DNA of 64,000 bases from contig JAJEKV010000002.1 of NCBI GenBank assembly GCA_021234155.1, positions 14,483,428-14,547,427 of the forward strand, in the 5' to 3' direction. This document shows, piece by piece, positions 11,098 through 22,085 of this stretch (position 1 is its first letter; the number at the start of each line of letters is the position of its first letter). The stretch comes from Isoetes taiwanensis. Taxonomy: Eukaryota > Streptophyta > Lycopodiopsida > Isoetales > Isoetaceae. Under the pieces are notes generated by a model that had not been told where the DNA came from, searched no databases, and was given only the letters and a program-made list of their open reading frames with translations. Position numbers and translations under genes: made by a program.

Positions 11098-11508
11098 ATG
11101 GAGACTGATGGGGAGCCTGTTGCTGGGGTGGAGCAACCTGCTGTATCTTTGCCTGACTCCTATATTTCTTCTGCTGTTGAAGCATCACATCCAGATCCTG
11201 TTGTGTTCTCGGCTGAGCCTGAGGCAGTTTTTTGTGCTCAAGAGTTTGTTAATAGCATTATCCAGGTTGGAACTGAGGCGCATAGGATTGCGGCATCCTT
11301 GCGCTTGCTCAGGCGGCAGCTTAGAGGGTTTTATGCCTCAATCCAGAATGCTATTTCTGCTGTGGAGTGGGATCAATTGGGGGTGCCTGTCTCTGAGTTG
11401 CATGTCCTGCGCTATCATATGAGCCTTGCTAGGGTTTTGCTTGTCCAAGAAATTCGCCAACTGGATGAACTTATTAGGCATGCAGAGAGTGGCGCGCCTA
11501 TGAACTAA
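11098..11508 (+). CDS. Second ORF of the Replitron-like element, unknown function
   Basis: A 137-codon frame from ATG 11098 to TAA, 78 bases after the end of the transposase frame. The N-terminal third is acidic and Ser/Val/Pro-rich. The C-terminal two thirds are amphipathic and probably helical (EFVNSIIQVGTEAHRIAASL, then LRLLRRQLRGFY), like a small oligomerisation domain. It is preceded by a T-rich tract and TTGCAG at 11086-11091, a good splice acceptor, so it may be the last exon of the transposase rather than a separate protein. I found no donor that keeps phase, however. No homologue recognised. Confidence 0.4.
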   Translation: METDGEPVAGVEQPAVSLPDSYISSAVEASHPDPVVFSAEPEAVFCAQEFVNSIIQVGTEAHRIAASLRLLRRQLRGFYASIQNAISAVEWDQLGVPVSELHVLRYHMSLARVLLVQEIRQLDELIRHAESGAPMN

Positions 11509-11751
11509 ACTGTTTACATCTTGTTCTTTCTGTTTTTGTGTGGCCTGACAGAACTGGTTATGGTTTTATAAATAACAGACTTGTTTATCTTCTAAATGTG
11601 TTGTTCAATTTGTTGCAGCTTCGCCTTCATTGACAGGTATCATTTTGACACGTGTTGAGTCTTTTGCATCAGGCTGCTGTATAATCCGAATTTGGGAATG
11701 GTTTTTTGTTTGGAATAATATGCTGATACTAACTTCTTTTATTTCTTAGTG

Positions 11752-11851
11752 GACTTCGGCCCCTAGGTATACTAGGGATCCCTCCTTTGGGATGCCTAGT
11801 ATGCCTGGATGAGCATGGGATCTTGTACTGGGGTTCGACTCCCCAGGCTCA
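11752..11851 (+). other. Cluster of stem-loops near the 3' end of the Replitron-like element
   Basis: Three structures stand in a row: CCCTAG-GTATA-CTAGGG (perfect 6-bp stem), a weaker GATCCC/GGGATG pair, and a compound structure in which GATGAGC pairs with GCTCATC and encloses CTGGGGTTCGACTCCCCAG. The last has a 6-bp stem, a 7-nt loop TTCGACT and the sequence GGTTCGACTCC, a perfect pol III B-box. It looks like a tRNA acceptor plus T arm without the rest of a tRNA. It may be the 3' recognition structure of the transposon or a captured tRNA end. Confidence 0.5.
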
Positions 11852-11865
11852 TCATTCTTTATTTT

Positions 11866-12351
11866 CATTCCTTATTTTGTTTGGCTGCTAATTGTCAAGT
11901 ATTCTATTTATTCAATGGTTTAATGAAATATTCTATTTATTCAATGGTTTAATGAAATGTTAGGGGTAAGTCAAAGATGGGGTTTTTGACCCCATCTTGA
12001 CTTGCATTTGAGGGCTGCAAATTCGCCCCATGGCATATGCTATGGCATATGCCAGCATCCAATGGTCCCAAATAATTTTTAGACACCCCAAACTATAATA
12101 CACCCCAAACTATAATATTACGACAAATGTGAAATTGTAGGCTAGGGGCATTTTGATAACTTTCCCTATTTTTTAAGATTGTATAGTGAAAAGCCACCCT
12201 AAAAAAAATGACACGTCATTCTTAATACACAGGCTGAACATTTAGCATCTGATTAGCAGAGCAGGCACGCCATTCTTATGACGCTTGCTTATTATGTGAG
12301 CATTTAGGATTTGATTAGCAGGGCAGGCTGATATTGCAAGTGGCTTGTATG
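11866..12351. other. Spacer and probable 3' UTR of the NPF gene
   Basis: AT-rich sequence with two short tandem duplications ('atattctatttattcaatggtttaatga' block near 11900-11955, and 'acaccccaaactataata' near 12085-12118). No coding region. The part next to 12352 should be the 3' UTR of the minus-strand transporter gene. Confidence 0.5.
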
Positions 12352-15045
12352 CTAACTGGTAGGATCCGATAACTCCTGCCTGTTGATGTATCTATAAGCA
12401 CGGGTGCAGATCAGAAAATAGCCAATATTGACAAAGGAAATAACAGCGATAAGCCAGAAGAAGAGATCCAAGCGCCCTTCATTCAGGTTATCAGAGATCC
12501 ATTCAGTATGCCCATTTCTGCCGCTAACCCTATTTATAACAGTGACCAAAAGCGAGCTTAGATAATTACCAACGGCCACAGAGGCCATGGCAAAGGCACT
12601 TCCAAGCCCTCGAACTCCGTCAGGTACTTGGTCATAGAAAAATTCTGTCTGTGCTACATAAGTAAATACCTCTGCCACTCCTGCAATGGAATATTGAGGC
12701 ACTTGCCAAAATATGCTCATGGGTACTTTTGCATATTCATCATGAACTAAGCCATGATTTTTTACAATCTGTAGTCTTTTCATCTCCACGGTGGCTCCTG
12801 CAGCTATGGAACCTAATATGATCACAAGTCCAATTCCCATCCTTTGCAACATTGTTATACCTTTTTCGAGCCCGGTCAATCTGCGCATGATTGGAACAAA
12901 CTGGGTTTCATACACAAGTGTGGCAACAATAGTGGCTATGGTGTAGAATGTGAAGAGAGATGCAGGTGAGATGTCTATTGATCCCATTTTAGTGTCCATG
13001 TAAGAACCCTGTTCCACAAATGTGGTGGTTACCTGTGCTAGTACCATTTGGTGTATACATGAGCAGATCCATATAGGGACCAATAGGATGATGCATTTGA
13101 CTTCCTCTACTTGTGTCACTGTACATAGTGTCCATGGATTTATTGCTCCTTTAACAAGCTTGTCGTCCTCTGTCGGTGTCGCGGCTTTGTCAAGGAATCT
13201 GTTGAAAGAAGTATTTGTCAGTCACTTTTCCACTTTAAAGATCTTCTTTTATTCTCTTTTGAAGACTTTCTTTAGAAGCTTTTAGTCAATGTTTTTATGT
13301 AGATAAGTTGGTTTATTTTAATGGTAAAAGCTCCCGGTTTACTCAACCTGTTCACACACTGCTAGAAACCCTTTGAGTCACCATCTATTCAAACCATCAG
13401 CATTGACAAGAAGTTAATGTTCAATTGTTATTAATCCAGTTATAGTTAGATGTTACAATCATTGTTATTAATCCATCAATAGGGTCTAGTTGTTAAATGA
13501 AGCTGTTATAGTTAGATGTTACAATCATTGTTATCTAGCATTATTTTAATCATTTGATTACTCATTTACTTAGAATTACCTCAACGAATTTGTGTGTAGC
13601 ATCCTCCTTGGCTGCCCTGTTTTGGCTCCATTGTCCTCCAATTCATGAAGACCTTCACTATCAGATGGAGCAGCCACCTTACGCTTCCTTACTGCTGCAA
13701 TAATAACCTGAATTGCACGAGAAAAGGGGTTTCCCGAGGGTCTAAAATGTCTGTAATATCGCACTCCAGCAACAAAAAGAAGCCCTGCAATTGCAATTGT
13801 TATGCTGCAGACGCCAAATCCTATTGCATAACTGTAACTTTCCTCCACATAGGAAAGAACAATGGTCACAAACAATGATCCCAAAAGGGATGCAATGAAA
13901 AAGTAGCTGAAATATGATCCTTTTTTCTTAGCTTCAGGTGGGTATTCCTCGTCAAATTGGTCTGCACCCAAGGCTGTCATGCATGGTTGATGCCCCCCTG
14001 CTCCAAGGGCTGATATGTACAATGCTGCATACAAAAAGGCCTTCTGCCCCATTGTAGCAGGCTGACAGTTAGTGGCATCCAAAGAACATTTCTTGGGCCT
14101 TAAAGATGGCATGGCTGCCTGCATGGTCAGAAGTACAGTTCCCTGCAAACCAGTACCCAAACTTAAAAGGTATGATCGATGCACAGGACACATCTAAACT
14201 AAAAGTAGATTATTGGTTGGATGTGTACCAACTGATTCAGAAACGAATTATCTACCCTGATTTCTATTGTGATATTAGGCATGAGGTTCTATGCTAGATA
14301 GTGTTTCAATCTGGTGTTCATGATAACAAAGTTGTAAGGACACAGGGAGTGTATTATTCAGATCCTGGATAGAAAGGCTTTGAACAGTGGCTACCTCCAT
14401 AAAAAAATTCACAATAAATTTGTCAGAGTACTAAAAGTTTCTCAATTCAAATAAAAGAGTGATACTCACCAAGAAATGTATCCCAACAAAGATGACCGAT
14501 GCCCAATATCTCCCAAGATATGCATCTCCAAGAAAGGCTCCAAGCAAAGATGTTGCATATGCTGTGCCATACCAGTTTGTTGATGTTGTTGCTGCTGCTG
14601 CATTGCTCAGATTCAACATCTCCATCAAGTACAACACCAGATTTGCTGCAACCCCATAATAAGTGACTGTCCCCAATGCTTGATACGCTGAAATTTAACA
14701 TGGATGTCAAACAATGTCATATGTGATCTGAAAAGCATATTAAAACTTCCTCTCATATACATTGGACCTAATACAAATGATGCAGATTTCCATCCTCCAG
14801 TCTTTGATCTTCTTGCTGGCTTCCCAAAAATGTCTAGTGATCCATCTTTTGTCAGATCCAAATCATCCTCTGTCGATCTGCCTTCTTCAGCCTATGAAAC
14901 AGTTACAATAAATAGAGTTAGATGTACTTTAGATGTAAAGGTCATAAGAATTTTAACTTACTTTAGATTGGCAATTCAAAGACTTCTGAGTTTCCAAAAA
15001 GATTTCATTGACTGATTTCTGTTTTGTTACTGAGATGTCTTCCAT
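12352..15045 (-). CDS. NPF (NRT1/PTR family) transporter, five exons, apparently intact
   Basis: Proton-coupled or facilitative transporter of the NRT1/PTR (NPF) family, a 12-helix MFS membrane protein. Exons on the minus strand by splice sites and frame: 15045-14962, 14891-14768, 14687-14470, 14142-13580, 13198-12352. The sum is 1836 nt (611 aa plus stop) with every junction in phase; donors include GTAAGT and GTGAGT. The 218-bp third exon matches a typical NPF exon length. Landmarks: DGSLDIFGKPARRSKTGGWK at the N-terminus, YYGVAANLVLYL in helix 1, GAFLGDAYLGRYW, GGHQPCMTALGADQFDEE, then FLDKAATP, VEEVKCIILLVPIW, FWQVPQYSIAGVAEVF. The usual ExxE(R/K) motif of helix 1 is absent (the position reads YQALGT), as in NPF7 members. 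Substrate (nitrate, peptides, hormones, K+) cannot be told from the sequence. The start is the first ATG of a short exon encoding MEDISVTKQK. Confidence 0.9.
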
Positions 15046-17179
15046 TGAAGAATGCCTTTGCAAAGGGCTGTGGGTGACACTCCCTTAAATTCTTTGAAAA
15101 GTATAGATAGATAGATGATCCAGAGACAGATAGATAGAGAGGGGTGAGGTCTAAATAGAGCTCAATGACAACCCAGATGAATGGATGAAGTTGTCAAGCA
15201 TTTTTAACAGAAGCTAGAGTTAAAAGTGGAATGGCTCAAAATCCATGTTTCATAACATGCAAGTAAGAATAAGCAAACTATAGACTCTGCACGATCTTAG
15301 CAGGAGAAGTGCTATTTCAATTATAAGCCAGCAGCTTTCTAGACATCTTTCTTCAAGAGATACGCGTGATATGCACTCCCTGTATCATCCAAGTTTTCCA
15401 TTACCGTTTTTCTTCCTGCCTATTAAGACAAAACTCATACCAGACTTGACTTTCACGTTTACAGCTTTCACACCTAGTGGTGGTGAGAATAATGTCATGT
15501 CAATTCAAAAGCATGTTCATTCATTGCCTTGACCCAAGCAACCATATTGTCATTGTCGCATGTTGTCGTTTATTCCATTTCGAGAAAAAACACCCCGTGC
15601 TATTGCCGTAGACATAAAAATTCATCTATCTGTCTATTAAGTTTTTTAGAAAGTGAATATTTTTTATGCATTGTCTATTGTGTGGGCGAAAAATTGCAAC
15701 GCCATTTTTTGGGCCCCGCCTCACAGTGCCCTGGCTTTTTCACAAAATCTTCTATTCCATTCTATTCTATTCTATCAACAAAAATTTATTTATTCCAAAA
15801 CACAAATGTGGTTGTCAAATGTATAGGAGCTTTAGGAAACGAGGTAGTAGGTAGGTGGGTGATGGACTTGTAGAGGTGGAGCGACAAGCGCTCATGAACT
15901 ACTACAAGTTCTTTGTCATCCATCATCATAGAGTTTCGTAACGCTCTGCATTTGTCAATACATGGAGGAAGGACACATTATCATGACGAATAGATGATAT
16001 CATAATATGAAGCACAACGAAGTTTTATAATCAGAATTAGGTAGGATCTAGCATCTCATGCTTGTTTGTATCAATGAATTAGGTCCAATATTGACCACCT
16101 ATGTCATGTCATGTGTGCATATCATGGACCCAGCTATATTTCCTTTACTAGCTAGCCAATGAAGTGAATGGCCAATTCTATTTGAAAGAGACAGATCTTT
16201 ATTTTAAAGAAAAGATATTCTAGAAAGGGTGTCTAAAGTTGTCTTTGTAGATCCTGTATAGTGTATGAGGACAATAATATAATATCCTAGTCCACATAAT
16301 ATCCTAGGTAATGTTTTCTACATTAGTTGTTAATATAGATGAGTGCAATATCACTCATATAAAAACAAAGTGGTGTCGCACAAAGGGTTGCCCTTATGGA
16401 GAGGCATAGAGGAAACAAAGATTTTGTATGTGTTGAGGAATAGACTGATGTAAAAGTTGATAGGTTTAAAATATTAGATGTATTACGCGATCTAGTAGTC
16501 ACGATTTGTTGAAGAAGTAGGTGTTTTGAAGTATGAAAGTACATGTTAAAAGAAAAAAATAGATGTCTAGAGACATCTTCACGAAACAAATGGCGAATGA
16601 GTTATAGAGAAGAACTATGAGAAGCCCAAATTATATTGCAATTTAATAGTTAAGAATTTTTTTACAAGTGGTGGTAAATGAAGTGTAGAATGTAGTTTTC
16701 CATAAGAAATTGCATCAAAATTGCATTTACGAAGGTTGCATCTAAGATGGGGTCACAATCAGGAGCAGCTAATCTTTTCATGTACGAATATCCGATTGTT
16801 AAAAATAATGTTATTTTTAAGTAAAACACTACCTCCACATTTCAATTACTGCTTTCACATTGCTAAGCTAGGATATCAGGAAGCATTATCGCCTTTACAC
16901 TTACATGTACTCCATTTGATTTGAATGGACCCTTATTCGAGTTTAAAGACGTTATACCATCATTGAATGTTTTAATGCCATAGCTGCAGGCCAGGCAAAA
17001 AGTAGAGCCTAAATTGTGTATGTAGGAGAAGTTGTGGGCAACGATTGCATATGCTACAATCATGGAATTCTTTGATAAAGTGATCTATCTTTCCCTTCAT
17101 TGTTTATCATGGAGAAACTCCTTTTATATCACTAAAGATCGACTTCTCTAATAATTTCGTTTCAAGTGTTTTTCGTTTC
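15046..17179. other. Upstream region of the NPF gene and intergenic DNA, no gene supported
   Basis: The first few hundred bases should hold the 5' UTR and promoter of the NPF gene; a short (GATA)n-like tract lies at 15110-15135. A (TTCTA)n tract sits at 15748-15776. An open frame at 15529-15873 and others further right show no domain. I see no RNA gene. Confidence 0.45.
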
Positions 17180-17226
17180 AAGTGGACGTTAAAACATATA
17201 TTCTATTCTATTCTATTCTATTCCTA
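17180..17226 (+). mobile_element. Orphan LINE 3' end with (TATTC)n tail
   Basis: 'agtggacgttaaaaca' is the last part of the conserved LINE 3' block seen at 8434 and 51121. It is followed here by five TATTC units. Only the very end of the element is present. Confidence 0.5.
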
Positions 17227-17714
17227 CCATTGATTTTGGCACGAAAGCAACTTATTTAACGCGATCTCACAATACCCTTTCAAAACTTTCCCTGAGATAG
17301 TGGTGGGTTATCATGCATTAGGATGCAATCTAGATGTCTAAGAAGATGGCATATACTATTGAATCATCAAAATGTCATAGGAAGTGCTTAGACCTTAATT
17401 GGGGATGTTTTTGAAAGGAAAAAATGGTGTCTTACTTGTAATTTTTAATAGTGCAATTGGACCTTATTTTAATATGGTGTTCGTTGGATGGTGTGCTTTT
17501 CACCTAAGGTCTATAAACATCATGTTGTAGATCCGACAATTGTGCTTGAACTTGTTTCCTTGCTTTGCTGAGTGGGAACATGGTTTTTGCCCTATGGTTC
17601 AATTGCCCATCACCTTCTCTTTGGTGATACATCAAAATCAAACATTTTTGTGAGGGCTTATCTGAAGATGGAGGGCCAAAGCACATGCCTTAAATCTTCT
17701 CTTCTCATTGTTGC

Positions 17715-17943
17715 CAGTGTTGGGCAAACTTTTTAGGTCCCATCGACAATTTTCTTATGGTTACTTTGACCAATCATATATTATATGTTTAGAGAAGGAA
17801 CTATTGTCTTAATAGAAAACCATAAAAAAATTTGTCGAAAAAATTCTTTGTCGAAAAAATTCCTACAACACACTAACTTAACCGAAAAAATCGCAATTTC
17901 AACCGATTGGTTTATGGTATTCCTCGGACTTTGCCCAACACTG
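17715..17943 (+). mobile_element. hAT-like MITE, copy 1
   Basis: The element starts CAGTGTTGGGCAAACT and ends with its imperfect reverse complement (GACTTTGCCCAACACTG). It is flanked by 8-bp near-duplications, ATTGTTGC on the left and GTTGTTGC on the right (7 of 8). CAGTG termini and 8-bp duplications are hAT features. The interior is AT-rich and non-coding, with repeats of 'gtcgaaaaaatt'. A second copy in the opposite orientation lies at 44818-45035. Confidence 0.65.
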
Positions 17944-18124
17944 GTTGTTGCTGTTAAGGCCTTTTTCCACAGTAATCGCAAAATATGGCTGTCATATATA
18001 ATATGCGACACCATTTGTGACTCCAAGGCTAAAAATGAGATACACAAATTTAAACTTGTTTTTCCACTGCATAGTAGTCCAAATATGACACCACTAAAAT
18101 ACTAGTGGAAAATCATGAAAAAAA

Positions 18125-18290
18125 TAAGACACATCTTCTTTCTAGTTATATTTTCAAATAAGACTAGGTGTCTTATTTTATGGCGGGGGGAATTCCCCAG
18201 AATAAAATAAGACTCCAGTTACAATCCAAACCTATTCCGAACCTAAATAAGACATGTCTTAAATAGGTGGCCAAACATCGTTTGATAAAA
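18125..18290. repeat. Inverted-repeat cluster of AATAAGAC motifs
   Basis: Five copies of (A)AATAAGAC or its complement lie within 165 bases, including a palindrome 'gtcttattttat ... ataaaataagac' centred near 18190 around ggggaattcccc. This is probably a degraded MITE; ends and target duplication cannot be placed. Confidence 0.4.
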
Positions 18291-18989
18291 TATGACTTTT
18301 AGAAATACGACTACCATGGAAAAAGGGCCTTACTTGGTTGCATCGGGTGTTTTTTGCTGGCTTGGATCGATTCCCCCATTGCTTCCCCTCTGTTTTGCTT
18401 TGCTTGCCACGTGTATGGCATCCACTTCTATGCTGAAATTCAACGATCAATTCAACAACTATTGTTTAGCACTTTTGCACAAACACATGTCCAAGGCTTC
18501 GTGCATTCTGAGGCTATCTACATTGCAGCCAGGTAGGTTTTTTCATCACGTGGATACCTTGGCAACCCTTAGCTTCATCGATGGCTGTGAAAATTCAAGG
18601 AAATTAGAGTTCATTATTTGGAGCGGCTTCGACAAACAAAGAACGTTGTGACTCTTTGACTATATGCTATCACAAATTGTTAGGATCCCTGCCTTCTTCC
18701 TTCTAATTTTATCTAGTAAGTTAATGCATTAGCATCACTGAAGGCATGTTGTATTCTGTTCAAAATGCTTGCCACTTGTTCATGGTGTTATTATGTAAAG
18801 TAGAAAATATGGGTTGTGTTTGTTGCAGATTGGTTTGGGGATCAGGCGCATCAAACATTTTCTGGCATCAAGTTTGGCAATTTCTTAGATGCTTTTGTGT
18901 TTTGAGAGGATATTATAACAGGAAACGAAAGAAGTTTTGTGAGAAGGGTACAGTGAAAAATGCAATGCAGAAGGAAAAACTAGCATATC
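18291..18989. other. No gene supported
   Basis: Open frames of up to 119 codons exist but show no domain and overlap one another in several frames. The sequence just before 18990 may be decayed PPR-gene sequence. Confidence 0.4.
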
Positions 18990-19330
18990 TACTCTAATTT
19001 CTAGTTTGAAGGCCGCATGCATAGAAATAGGGTAGAAACTCCATGCTTCTGCTATAAAAAAGGGGGTCGCTTTAAATGTCTATGTGGCAAACATATTGAT
19101 TGTTATCTATGGTAAGTTTGAAAGCATGGCTGATGCCCTCTACATATTTGACAGGATGACATATCATAATCTAGTATTATGGAATGTGCTGATCTTGGAT
19201 TATGCCAAGATGGAGAGGATCATATAGCCTTGCAATTATTTGAGAATATGCAATGGATGAGCTAAACACCTCTTGCTAGAACGTTTTTCGCTTCAATGAT
19301 AGCCTGCACTTGTCTGGCAGCAAAGGAAAG
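18990..19330 (+). pseudogene. PPR protein fragment (PLS type), decayed
   Basis: Translation near 19070-19200 gives NVYVANILIVIYGK, then ADALYIFDRM, then HNLVLWNVLILDYAK. This is the repeat grammar of plant PLS-class pentatricopeptide proteins, which bind and edit or process organellar RNA. A frameshift near 19215 is followed by ALQLFENMQ and then AARTF-like and IACTCLAAKESG in neighbouring frames. In-frame stops and frameshifts make it a pseudogene. It covers roughly two repeats. Confidence 0.65.
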
Positions 19331-20179
19331 TGGGAAGCAAAATGATCTAAATTTGTTTTAGATTTCATCTTGGGGCACAAACGATCACTAAGTTAGACAA
19401 GCGGTGGTAATGACTAAGAATATCAATCTTGTTCATTTGAAATTTTCCGGTTTGGTGGAAAATATTTTTGGAATTTTTCTTAACTTGATTTCCTAAGCTT
19501 TTGAGAGTTCTGACTGCCGAAACAATTTTTGATTTCCTAAAAACCATAAGATTTTTCCGCATGATTTTGGGTCGGTCAAGTTTCTCATCACCAAAGATTT
19601 TTTCGTATGATTTTAGGTAGGCCGAGTTTTCCATTACCATCTCGGGATGCATGCCAGCGATTCAAGGTAATCCGACATCTGCTATTTAGAGGAGTTGAGG
19701 ATTTTTGAGGATAGAGGATTTTCGGACTCCGCTATATTACAGAAGGCATCCTTGGAAAATCCAACAGAGGACTACATGTAAGTCATCCGATGCTAGGAGG
19801 ACAATTGTTAGAATGCCGAACTAATGGAAATTTGTCAGTCTTGCTTGCACCGACATTGAAGAAATTCTTTTAATCTTGCTGGAAGTTGCGTCTTTGGTCA
19901 TAATATAGGATTACGTACTAATGTTTTGATAGATTGCATTGAGAAAACATTGCTTTGTGATGGACTGGCTTCTTTTCAAATTGCTATGCTTTGAGGAAGT
20001 TACGGGTACACTCCAAATTGTCACAAAAATGTTGTAGCTTGCTTTACAAGATTGATTACACTTTTTGGGAGATCATCAATTCGCTCCAAATTTCTATTCA
20101 TTTTGACTTCCTCTATGTATGGTTGGTCTTGGTTGTAGGATTTTGCTTTGTTAATCTTTGCAGAAACTTGGGAGCATGA
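19331..20179. other. No gene supported
   Basis: Contains weak open frames on both strands. The block 19850-20180 has faint PPR-like wording (VASLVIIG, LIDCIEKT) but too many stops to annotate. Confidence 0.35.
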
Positions 20180-21729
20180 AAGCCGTCCACTTCCATGTCT
20201 GAGAGAGTTTAAATTGTTAAACCATGTTTGGAATGAGAAAGAATCTAGTGGTGGCAGAGGCTTTGGAGGCATTGTAGTATATTAAAAAAAAGGTTTTGAA
20301 CATGTGGTAAAACCAGCATCAAATCATAAGTTTAACCAATATGTTTGGTTGAAGATCACGCAGCAAAGCAAGTTAATTCATCTTGTAGCATGTTATTTTG
20401 CTCCCTTTGCATATGAAAGTGTACAGTGGGCAGGATATAGATCCACAAAATCCATTCCATGATCTCAATAAAGACATCTTGATGTATAAAGATTCAGGGG
20501 AAGTAAACTTGGTTGGGGATTTTAATGCTCGGACCTGTGGACAATAGACCATCACTTTTGACAATCTACATGATGCTAAGCTTCCTGAGATCCATGAGAT
20601 TGAACTTGCAAGAAGATATACAGATATTTCAAGGAACCAAATGGTTGAGTTCTTGTTGGAATTAGGTGCCATAACTAATCTCAAAATTATGAATGGTACA
20701 ACAAGTTTTCGAGACACTTGCATTTTTACATGCCATACTCCAATGGGATCCAGTGTAATGGACTGCGTTCTTTGCAGTGCAATATGCTCTATTCAGAAAT
20801 TTACATTGCTGGATAAGCTCCTTGAATCAGATCATACTCCGTTGTCTTTTATATTAGACTGTTTTGTTCAACCACAGACCAGTGCAAGCTCCTTTAAATC
20901 TAAGATTAAGCTAAATTATCGTCTAGATCAAGTGGATTGGTTGGGTGACATTAACAAGGACTTTGATAATCTTACACAGATATTGATCATGGCAGCAAAT
21001 GATATTTTTGGATACAAAGATAGGTATAAAGGCAGATTATATAATAGTTGGTGGGACTCTGATTGCATATAGGCCAGATAGTTAAGCCAAAATGGTATAA
21101 AGCTCTCATCCGTCATAAGAAGAGAATGTGCTACAGAGAGAAGAATTAAGCCATATCCCGTTGGTTTCATAGCCATTCAAAAGCTTTTTGGAGTATATTT
21201 TCGAAGAATACCTCATATGGTAATCTAGATTCCGACGCCGTATTGCCTATATTATGTGGAATAGGCCGATGGCATGAGATTGCTAGATGTTCAAGATGAT
21301 TTGTTCACCCCAACGGACGTGAAAGAAAAACTCAAAAGCATGAAAAATGGTAAGGCAGCTGATTTAAATGGGCTAAGTATTGAGCTCCTCAAATGGGGTG
21401 GTCATAAAGTAATTGAGGCAGTTACCAAATTGTTTAATGCTGCAATAAGGCAAGCATTACCCCGGCCTTGGAAAGTAAATAAAGTCTCCCCAATTTGTAA
21501 TCATGATGGTGTCCGCAACTATAGAACAATACTTATTAGCTGCATGTTCTCAAAGCTTTTAGGGGGCTTGTTGGTGGTAAAGTTGAACAACTGGGACGAA
21601 GAAAATAACAAAAGGGCAATATATCAACCGGGATTCTGGAAAGAGCATAACACTCGTGATCATATCCTAACATTGAAGGTTTTGATTGATAAGGCCAAAG
21701 CTCCTAGAACGATGCTAAACTCTAAATAA
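20180..21729 (+). mobile_element. LINE 5' half: AP endonuclease and start of reverse transcriptase, decayed
   Basis: The first part encodes an endonuclease/exonuclease/phosphatase domain: SSGGRGFGGIVVY, then LVACYFAPFAYESV, the active-site block VGDFNAR at about 20513, then SSVMDCVL and the catalytic-type SDHTPLSF at about 20828. The second part (21274-21729) matches the reverse-transcriptase N-terminus: LKSMKNGKAADLNGLSIELL, KLFNAAIRQALP, then YRTILISCMFSKLL. Stops near 20280 and 20420 and several frameshifts show it is inactive. It ends abruptly before the YADD box. The same family supplies the 3' half at 6735-8495 and the composite copy at 51166-61041. Confidence 0.8.
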
Positions 21730-22055
21730 CAGATTGTCTTGTCAACAAAAGATCTAGAAAATAACCCCCGCCACGGCCAAGCCATGCCTCCACGCAACCA
21801 ATTCTTTCCTTCAAAAACTGTGACAATCCAAAAACCTTTCGGAAACCCCATACCATGCAAACCCTATTTTTTGACATGATCAATGTACGATGAAAGCCAA
21901 TGGTCATGCCTTTGAAACTCCTATTCCTTATTAAACCCCCTTTTCCCAACCAAAATTTTTCTAAAAAGCATTTGCAAACGTAATCAATTTAGGTATGATT
22001 CAACTACAAAGTTAATGTCCAATATGGCCTTATAGTTTATTGTATTTATTAGTTA
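21730..22055. other. No gene supported
   Basis: Follows the LINE fragment; C- and A-rich in the first 200 bases. No motif recognised. Confidence 0.4.
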
Positions 22056-22085
22056 CTAGAAACGTGTGCCCGGCGATGCCGGGCA
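22056..22085 (-). mobile_element. 3' terminus of a Helitron (minus strand)
   Basis: Read on the minus strand, the hairpin TGCCCGGC-ATC-GCCGGGCA (22085-22067) is followed by seven bases and then CTAG (22059-22056) and T. A GC-rich hairpin a few bases before CTRR, with a following T, is the hallmark of a Helitron 3' end. The element body would extend toward higher coordinates; its 5' TC end and any helicase were not found. A second 'atgccgggcattag' lies at 22142-22155. Confidence 0.55.

Larger units (their letters stand above)
9727..11865 (+). mobile_element. Replitron-like element (HUH/Y1 transposon), boundaries approximate
   Basis: The segment holds an HUH-type transposase (9996-11020), a second open frame (11098-11508) and a compact set of stem-loops (11752-11851). 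Replitrons are eukaryotic HUH transposons with a single catalytic tyrosine, related to Reps of CRESS DNA viruses and abundant in non-seed plants (established knowledge). An upstream open frame from ATG 9727 reads to a GTAAGA at 9958 and could be a 5' exon, but the implied 50-nt intron is very short. The left end is not identified, and no short direct terminal repeats could be proven by eye. Confidence 0.55.

Noticed and set aside
11807-11851. A tRNA gene
   Set aside because: Acceptor-like and T-arm-like stems are present, but there is no room for D and anticodon arms.
12106-12118. CRISPR-like or other regular short repeat arrays anywhere in the window
   Set aside because: No evenly spaced direct repeats with unique spacers; short tandem duplications only, as expected in a plant genome.
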